Source: Amycolatopsis granulosa | GTDB taxonomy: Bacteria; Actinomycetota; Actinomycetes; Mycobacteriales; Pseudonocardiaceae | Assembly (NCBI RefSeq): GCF_011758745.1 | Contig: NZ_JAANOV010000001.1 | Span: 3,968,001 to 4,032,000, forward strand | Direction of reading: 5' to 3' | DNA length: 64,000 bases | In this document: positions 15,757-20,897 of the stretch, in pieces | Position numbering within the stretch: the first letter of the stretch is position 1 | Layout of the letters: each line of letters begins with the position of its first letter | Notes under the pieces: generated by a model | What the model was told of the DNA's origin: nothing | Database searches by the model: none | What the model saw: the letters and a program-made list of their open reading frames with translations, nothing else | Made by a program: the position numbers and the translations under genes

Positions 15757-16374
15757 TCACCGGCCGGCGGCTTTGATGGTCCGGATCGCGGCAGACGCGG
15801 CGTTGCCGGTGGCTTTGCAGTTGTCCCTGCCGACTTGGCCATGCACGGTCACGCTCATGATCATCTCGTTGTTCACCCCGACGGACAGATCGCACGTTCC
15901 TTGCGGTCGGAGGTCCGTACCGGAATTGAAGACGGCGGGGTAGTTCTCGATCGTAGTCGGCTCAAAGTACCCTTTGTCGTACCAGCCGGCGGCCTTCTGG
16001 TTGTACAGGTTCTGCAGACCGTTCTTGGCATCGGGAAGTACATAGTAGATTTGCAACGCCCAGTCCAAATTAGGTCCGAACCGCCAAGTGCACGCTGTTC
16101 CGTTGCTGGCATTCCGTTCGCTCGAAATCCCCAACTGCTCTGTCTGTTCGGCGGTAAGCGTGCTGCACGGCGCGCTGACGAATCTCGTCGTATCCAGCTG
16201 GTCGGCGATGTGGACGTCGGAGTCCGGCGCTGAACTCGATGATACTGCCGTCGATCCCCGTGTTGTCACGGATGCGCTTCCGATATCCGACTTTCCGCAG
16301 GCGACAACGCTGAGAGCGATGGCTGACATAGCTGCAGTGAGAATAGTTGTTTGTTTCAAACCTTTGTCTTTCAC
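15757..16374 (-). CDS. DUF3558 lipoprotein (cassette copy C)
   Basis: A 205-residue predicted lipoprotein, the most divergent of the three. The signal segment ILTAAMSAIALSVVAC ends in a lipobox Cys. The four-cysteine DUF3558 pattern (APCSTLTAEQ, ACTWRFG, GTCDLSVG, DNCKAT) and the NGLQNLYNQKAAGWYDKGYF block are kept. Its DNA is visibly less GC-rich than that of its neighbours in the first third. The start overlaps the end of the PE-like gene by four bases. The downstream PPE-like gene is reduced to a stub. Confidence 0.83.
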   Translation of the reverse strand: MKDKGLKQTTILTAAMSAIALSVVACGKSDIGSASVTTRGSTAVSSSSAPDSDVHIADQLDTTRFVSAPCSTLTAEQTEQLGISSERNASNGTACTWRFGPNLDWALQIYYVLPDAKNGLQNLYNQKAAGWYDKGYFEPTTIENYPAVFNSGTDLRPQGTCDLSVGVNNEMIMSVTVHGQVGRDNCKATGNAASAAIRTIKAAGR

Positions 16375-16775
16375 CGGTAGAGTCCGTTGCCGGAGGTGTC
16401 TGCTCGACTGTCATGCAGGCCGCGCCCCGTGCGGTCTTCCTGGTTTCCATAGGTGCCATTGGCTTTCCGGAGGGTGCGAATCCACTCGTCGGCGTACTGC
16501 CGCATCTGCCGGTTATGAAGCGTTGCTGTCTCCAGCGAAGCGCGTATGGCCTGCGCGTTTGCCGCGGCGGGTTCGTCGGCTGATGGCGGATTGGCTGATT
16601 GAAGAGCGAGCCTCAGTGCTATGAAGTCCGAATCGAGGTCGTTGACCAGCTCTTCCCACTTCGGGATCAGCTCGGCGATCTGGTCGGGGTCGAAGTGGTA
16701 TCCCGCGCCGCCCACGGCGGTCAGTCCCGCGCCTATCGTCGGGCCGATCGTGGGCGCCCGGTCGCCCTCCTTCAT
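16371..16775 (-). CDS. PE-like type VII secretion substrate (cassette copy C)
   Basis: A 134-residue PE-like paralogue. The ATG at 16775 follows GGGGAC; the longer frame up to 17117 runs antisense through the acetyltransferase gene and is rejected. The N-terminus (MKEGDRAPTIGPTIGAG, GYHFDPDQIAELIPKWEEL) matches copies A and B. The second helix ends YADEWIRTLRKANGTY, followed by GNQEDR, giving the type VII signal YxxxE. It ends GNGLYR. It sits next to the intact acetyltransferase gene, divergently, and so probably keeps the original left border of the cassette. Confidence 0.72.
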   Translation of the reverse strand: MKEGDRAPTIGPTIGAGLTAVGGAGYHFDPDQIAELIPKWEELVNDLDSDFIALRLALQSANPPSADEPAAANAQAIRASLETATLHNRQMRQYADEWIRTLRKANGTYGNQEDRTGRGLHDSRADTSGNGLYR

Positions 16776-16813
16776 CTGTCCCCACCCCCGGTGTAGTACA
16801 CAGTTCAAGGGCA

Positions 16814-16819
16814 AGCATA
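16814..16819 (-). promoter_or_regulatory. -10 element of PE-like gene, copy C
   Basis: Reads TATGCT on the minus strand, same hexamer and same position as in copy A. Confidence 0.45.
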
Positions 16820-16878
16820 GCGGGAGCGGATCATGGATGGCGCCCGGTTGGGGCGGATCGCCCCTTAGCATGGGGTGC

Positions 16879-17328
16879 ATGCCGGTACGAGAAGCCGAGG
16901 TGGCCGACGTCGAGGAGATCTGCGCGCTCATCGAGGAGCACGCCCGGTACGAGGGCAACGACACCCTCGTGCTGGACCGCGCCGAGATGACGAAGCACCT
17001 GTTCGGTCCGGAGCCGAAGGCGTGGGTCCTCATCGCCGAGCCGCCGGGTGAGCGGGCGGTCGCCGGGATGGCCTTCTGCTCCTGGAACTTCTCCACCTGG
17101 GAGGGACGGCCGGGCATCTGGCTGGACGACCTGTACGTCCGCCCCCAGCACCGCCGTCACGGGCTCGGGAACGAGCTGCTCGGCGCGTTGCGCGCGCGGA
17201 CCGATGGGCGGGTCGAGTGGGACATGCAGGAAGGCAACGAGCGGGCCGCGGCCTTCTACGCCCAGCTCGGCGCGCAGCCGGTTCCGGGGTGGATCCGCTA
17301 CCGGTGGGCACCGGGGGCGCCGAGTTAG
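16879..17328 (+). CDS. GNAT-family N-acetyltransferase
   Basis: A 149-residue acetyltransferase similar to the diamine/spermidine acetyltransferase branch. The acetyl-CoA-binding motif appears as VRPQHRRHGLGNELLGALR (residues ~83-101), preceded by the beta strand GIWLDDLYV. The C-terminal NERAAAFYAQLGA matches motif B. The start is the ATG at 16879, and its first codons are the sequence copied into the two junctions inside the neighbouring cassettes. It is divergent from the PE-like gene with about 100 bases between the starts. Substrate cannot be told; small amines or amino acids are typical. Confidence 0.85.
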   Translation: MPVREAEVADVEEICALIEEHARYEGNDTLVLDRAEMTKHLFGPEPKAWVLIAEPPGERAVAGMAFCSWNFSTWEGRPGIWLDDLYVRPQHRRHGLGNELLGALRARTDGRVEWDMQEGNERAAAFYAQLGAQPVPGWIRYRWAPGAPS

Positions 17329-17363
17329 GCAAGGCTGACTCCGGCCCGTCCCGCACGTAGAGT
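17325..17363 (+). promoter_or_regulatory. leaderless promoter and metal-box-like site of DtxR-family gene
   Basis: CTGACT (17335-17340), 17 bases and TAGAGT (17358-17363) place transcription start at or next to the ATG at 17371. The stretch TTAGGCAAGGCTGACTCCG (17325-17343) matches the DtxR/IdeR iron-box consensus at 12 of 19 positions and covers the -35. This would allow metal-dependent autoregulation. Confidence 0.45.
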
Positions 17364-17370
17364 TGTTGCC

Positions 17371-18057
17371 ATGCCCGACAGTCCGCACCGCTCGCCCTCC
17401 TCGTCCATCGAGGACTACATCCGGGTCATCTACGGCCTGGTCGAGCGCGGTGAGGCCGTCACCAACGCCACCCTGGCGGGCCGGCTCGAGGTGAGTCCCT
17501 CGTCCGCGTCGGGCATGGTCACCAAGCTCGCCCAGCAGGGGCTCGTCGAGCACGTTCCGTACCGGGGCATCGCCCTGACCCCGGAGGGCCGTCGGCTCGC
17601 GCGCGGCGTGCTGCGGCGGCACCGGCTCATCGAGACCTACCTGGTCCAGGAGCTGGGCTACACCTGGGACGAGGTTCACGGCGAAGCCGACGCGCTCGAG
17701 CACGCGGTGTCGGACCGGCTCATCGAGCGCATCGCGGCCAAGCTCGGCAACCCGGTGCGCGACCCGCACGGCGACCCCATCCCCGCCGCCGACGGCAGCG
17801 TCGAGGAGGTCCCCACCCGCCTGCTCGACGAGATGGAGCCAGGCGCGGTCGGGCAGATCGTCCGGGTGTGGGACACCGATCCCGACATGCTGCGGTACCT
17901 CGCCGACCACGCGATCGCGCTCGGTGAGCGGATCGAGGTGGTGGAGCGGCAGCCGTTCGGCGGGTCGCTGGTGGTGAAGGTGGGATCGGGCACCGAGGCG
18001 GCCACGCACGCGCTGGGCAAGGAGATCGCGCAGGCGCTGAGCGTCGCCGTGTTCTGA
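17371..18057 (+). CDS. DtxR-family metalloregulator (MntR/SirR-like)
   Basis: A 228-residue metal-dependent repressor with the three-part layout of actinobacterial DtxR proteins: winged helix (residues ~12-75, SVSPSSASGMVTKLAQQG-like), dimer and metal domain (~76-140) and a C-terminal SH3-like FeoA domain. IdeR uses Met10 and Cys102 for iron. Here the aligned positions are Asp (SIEDYIRVIY) and Asp (HGEADALEH), while the following Glu-His pair is kept. Asp at the first position is like Bacillus MntR, so manganese sensing is more likely than iron. Length equals that of the Mycobacterium Rv2788-type regulators. The gene appears to be leaderless. Confidence 0.85.
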   Translation: MPDSPHRSPSSSIEDYIRVIYGLVERGEAVTNATLAGRLEVSPSSASGMVTKLAQQGLVEHVPYRGIALTPEGRRLARGVLRRHRLIETYLVQELGYTWDEVHGEADALEHAVSDRLIERIAAKLGNPVRDPHGDPIPAADGSVEEVPTRLLDEMEPGAVGQIVRVWDTDPDMLRYLADHAIALGERIEVVERQPFGGSLVVKVGSGTEAATHALGKEIAQALSVAVF

Positions 18058-18137
18058 CCGTGCGCCTCCGGACGTAGCGCGCGAAGTCGACAACCGGCGG
18101 ACGCGGGGAACCGCCGGACGGTGTCATCCTCGGCTCC

Positions 18138-18950
18138 ATGACCGGCAAACCCTTCCGCTTCGGCCTCGTCGCCGGGCAGGTGAACGGCCTGGACGACTGG
18201 ACCCGGCTCGCCCGGAAGACCGAGGCCCACGGCTTCGACACCCTCGTCTCCCCGGATCCGCTGGGCGGGCTCGACCCCTTCACCGCCCTGTCCGCCGCCG
18301 CGGCCGTCACCACCGACCTGCACGTCGGGACGTTCGTCGCCGTCGACAAGTTCCGCGACCGGCGCCTGCTGGCCTGGCAGGCGGACAGCCTGCACCGGCT
18401 CACCGGCGGCCGGTTCGAACTGGGGCTCGGCACCGGGCGCCCGGACGCCGGCCGCCACCTGGAAAGACTCGGCGTCGAGTTCGGCACCCCTGGGGAGCGG
18501 CTCGACCACATCGCCGACACGGTCCGGCACCTCAAAGCCCGGCCGGACCGCCCGAAACTCCTCCTCGCCGCGGGCGGACCCAGGATGCTGGCCCTCGCCG
18601 GGCGGGAAGCCGACATCGTGACCGTGGCGTGGTCACCCCGCGCCACCGAGGACGAAGCGCGTGACCTCGTCGGCACCGTCCGCGAGACTGCCGGTGACCG
18701 AGACGTGGAACTCGCCATGAACCTGCTCGCCGTCGGTGACGAGCCGGCGCCCTGGCTGGAGCGCTATCTCGGCACCACCGTCCACGAGCTGGCCGCCCAC
18801 GGCTCCGTCTCCGTCCTGCCCGGAACCCCCCGGCAGGCCGCCGACACCCTCCTCCGCCGCCGCGACGAGCTCGGCATCTCCTACGTCACGATCAACTCCG
18901 GCCACGCCGACCAGTTCGCCCGCGTCGTGGAACTGCTCAAGGACCGCTGA
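18138..18950 (+). CDS. LLM-class flavin/F420-dependent oxidoreductase
   Basis: A 270-residue protein of the luciferase-like (TIM-barrel) superfamily, in which actinobacterial members often use F420 or FMN. Signatures are FRFGLVAGQVNGLDDWTRLARKTEA-style first strand and helix, VGTFVAVDKFRDRRLLAWQA, the GRFELGLGTGRP loop that contacts the cofactor, and LAAGGPRMLALAGREADIV. The length is short for the superfamily but fits the subgroup of putative F420-dependent oxidoreductases. Its stop is 19 bases before the alcohol dehydrogenase gene on the same strand, so they may be cotranscribed. Substrate unknown. Confidence 0.85.
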   Translation: MTGKPFRFGLVAGQVNGLDDWTRLARKTEAHGFDTLVSPDPLGGLDPFTALSAAAAVTTDLHVGTFVAVDKFRDRRLLAWQADSLHRLTGGRFELGLGTGRPDAGRHLERLGVEFGTPGERLDHIADTVRHLKARPDRPKLLLAAGGPRMLALAGREADIVTVAWSPRATEDEARDLVGTVRETAGDRDVELAMNLLAVGDEPAPWLERYLGTTVHELAAHGSVSVLPGTPRQAADTLLRRRDELGISYVTINSGHADQFARVVELLKDR

Positions 18951-18969
18951 CGCGACGTAGGGTGGCGGG

Positions 18970-20010
18970 GTGCGCGCTGTCGTCTTCACCGAGTTCGGAG
19001 CACCACCGCAGGTCCGTGACCTCCCCGACCCGGCGCCGGCCCCGCACGGAGTGGTCGTCGCGGTGGAGGCGACCGGCGTGTGCCGCAGCGACTGGCACGC
19101 CTGGCGCGGCCACGACAGCGACATCACCCTCCCGCACGTCCCCGGCCACGAGCTGGCCGGCCGGGTCGTCGCGGCCGGCGACCGGGTCCGTCACTGGCGG
19201 CCCGGGGACCGGGTGACCGTCCCGTTCGTGTGCGCCTGCGGTTCGTGCGAGCAGTGCGTCACCGGCAACCAGCAGATCTGCGCCCACCAGACCCAGCCCG
19301 GGTTCACGCACTGGGGCTCCTTCGCCGAACTGGTCGCCCTGGACCACGCCGACGTGAACCTCGTCCGGCTGCCCGAACACCTGCCCGGCACCACCGCCGC
19401 CGCGCTCGGCTGCCGCTTCGGCACCGCCTTCCGCGCGGTGCTGCGACAGGGCCGGGTGCGTGCCGGGCAGTGGGTCGCGGTGCACGGCTGCGGCGGTGCC
19501 GGCATCTCCGCGGTCATGCTCGCCGTCGCCACCGGTGCGCGGGTGGTGGCGGTCGACATCGCGCCGGAAGCCCTTGCGCTGGCGACGAAACTCGGCGCCG
19601 AAGCCGCGGTGGAAGGCGGCGAGGACACCGCCACCGCGATCCGCGAGATCACCGGCGGCGGTGCGCACGTCTCTCTGGACTGCGCCGGTCTTCCGCAGAC
19701 CTGCGCGGCCTCGGTCGCCAGCTTGCGGCCCCGCGGTCGCCACGTCCAGGTCGGACTGATGCCGCCCGGGCAGGGCGTCCCGCCGATCCCGATGCACCGG
19801 GTCATCGCCGACGAACTCGTCCTGCTCGGCAGCCATGGCATCCAGGCCCACGAGTACCCGCAGATGCTGGCACTGATCGAACGGTCCACAATGGACCTCG
19901 ATGCGCTGGTCGGTCGCCGGATCACCCTGGACGAGGCACCGGCCGCGCTGATGGCGATGGACGATCCGGCCGGCGGCGCCGGAGTCACCGTCGTGGAGCT
20001 GCGGGTGTGA
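18970..20010 (+). CDS. zinc-dependent alcohol dehydrogenase
   Basis: A 346-residue medium-chain dehydrogenase/reductase using zinc and NAD(P). The catalytic zinc ligands are in TGVCRSDWH and PGHELAGRV, and the structural zinc is held by CACGSCEQCVTGNQQIC. The cofactor-binding glycine motif appears as VHGCGGAGISAVMLA with VDIAPEA after the second strand. It starts with GTG at 18970. The stop overlaps the start of the RpiR-type regulator by four bases, so the enzyme and regulator are translationally coupled. This hints that the substrate is a sugar alcohol or phosphosugar-related aldehyde, since RpiR proteins sense phosphosugars. Confidence 0.9.
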   Translation: MRAVVFTEFGAPPQVRDLPDPAPAPHGVVVAVEATGVCRSDWHAWRGHDSDITLPHVPGHELAGRVVAAGDRVRHWRPGDRVTVPFVCACGSCEQCVTGNQQICAHQTQPGFTHWGSFAELVALDHADVNLVRLPEHLPGTTAAALGCRFGTAFRAVLRQGRVRAGQWVAVHGCGGAGISAVMLAVATGARVVAVDIAPEALALATKLGAEAAVEGGEDTATAIREITGGGAHVSLDCAGLPQTCAASVASLRPRGRHVQVGLMPPGQGVPPIPMHRVIADELVLLGSHGIQAHEYPQMLALIERSTMDLDALVGRRITLDEAPAALMAMDDPAGGAGVTVVELRV

Positions 20011-20849
20011 GGGCGCCGGGGAGCTACCAGGAGCTGGCGGAGCTGCTCCGCGGCCGGTTGCCGAAACTGACCGGCGGGCAGCTGCGCATCGCCCACCTGC
20101 TGCTCGCCGATCCCGAAGGCACGGCCTACCGCGGCATCGCGGAGGCCGCACGGCTGATGGAGGTCCGCGAGTCCTCGGTGGCCCGGTTCGCGAACTCCCT
20201 GGGACTGCCCGGATATCCCGACATCATGGAGCTGTGCCGCGCGTGGGTCGCCGAGCAGGCGCAGCTCGCGCGACGCACCGAACAGGCCGGTGAGGTGGAG
20301 TCCCCGGGCGGGTTGTTGTCCGCGGTGCTGGAACAGGAACAGGCCAATCTCGCCCGCACGTTCGGCCGCATCGACCGCCCGTCCTGGCTGCGTGCGGTGG
20401 AGCTGCTCGCCGGCGCGCCACGGGTGCACGTCATCGGGCTGCGTGAGTCACGCGCCGTGGCCGGCATGGCCGCGCAACGACTGCACGAGATCCGGCCCGC
20501 GGTGCACCAGCTCGGCCGCGGTTCGCTGCCGGACGAGCTGACGGAATTGCGCGAGGGCGAGGTCCTGCTCGCGATCTCGGTGCGCCGCTACGCCGCCGAC
20601 ACGGTCCGGGCCGCTGGATACGCTTCCGAAACCGGCCTGCCGGTGGTGGCGTTGACCGACAACCCGGCCGCGCCACTGGCCGACACCGCGGACGTCGCGC
20701 TCTACGCGGAAACCAGCGGCGTCTCGCACGGCCGCTCGCTGACCGCGCTCACCGCTCTCGCCCAGGCCCTCGTTACCGAGGTGGCGATCCGGCTGGGCGA
20801 TCCGAAGCCGGACCACGCCCTGCTCGACGCCCTGCGCTTCTACCACTGA
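20007..20849 (+). CDS. MurR/RpiR-family regulator with SIS domain
   Basis: A 280-residue regulator. The N-terminal ~75 residues form an RpiR helix-turn-helix (GGQLRIAHLLLADPEG, RGIAEAARLMEVRESSVARF). Residues ~130-260 form a SIS domain for phosphosugar binding (VHVIGLRESRAVAGMAAQRL, EGEVLLAISVRRYAADTV, GLPVVALTDNPAAPLADTAD). The GTG start at 20007 overlaps the stop of the alcohol dehydrogenase. The longer frame starting at 19080 lies inside that gene and is rejected. It probably controls its own small operon. Confidence 0.9.
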   Translation: MRAPGSYQELAELLRGRLPKLTGGQLRIAHLLLADPEGTAYRGIAEAARLMEVRESSVARFANSLGLPGYPDIMELCRAWVAEQAQLARRTEQAGEVESPGGLLSAVLEQEQANLARTFGRIDRPSWLRAVELLAGAPRVHVIGLRESRAVAGMAAQRLHEIRPAVHQLGRGSLPDELTELREGEVLLAISVRRYAADTVRAAGYASETGLPVVALTDNPAAPLADTADVALYAETSGVSHGRSLTALTALAQALVTEVAIRLGDPKPDHALLDALRFYH

Positions 20850-20858
20850 CCGCGACAA

Positions 20859-20884
20859 GGGCCGCCCTCCGCGGAGGGCGGCCC
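20859..20884. terminator. bidirectional terminator
   Basis: GGGCCGCCCTCCG and its exact reverse complement abut to make a perfect 26-base palindrome between two converging genes. There is no long T-run, as is common in high-GC actinobacteria. Confidence 0.75.
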
Positions 20885-20897
20885 CGGTCGGCCCGGT

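Noticed and set aside
16776-17117. N-terminal extension of PE-like copy C
   Set aside because: It is antisense to the acetyltransferase gene, and the internal ATG has the same context as in copies A and B.
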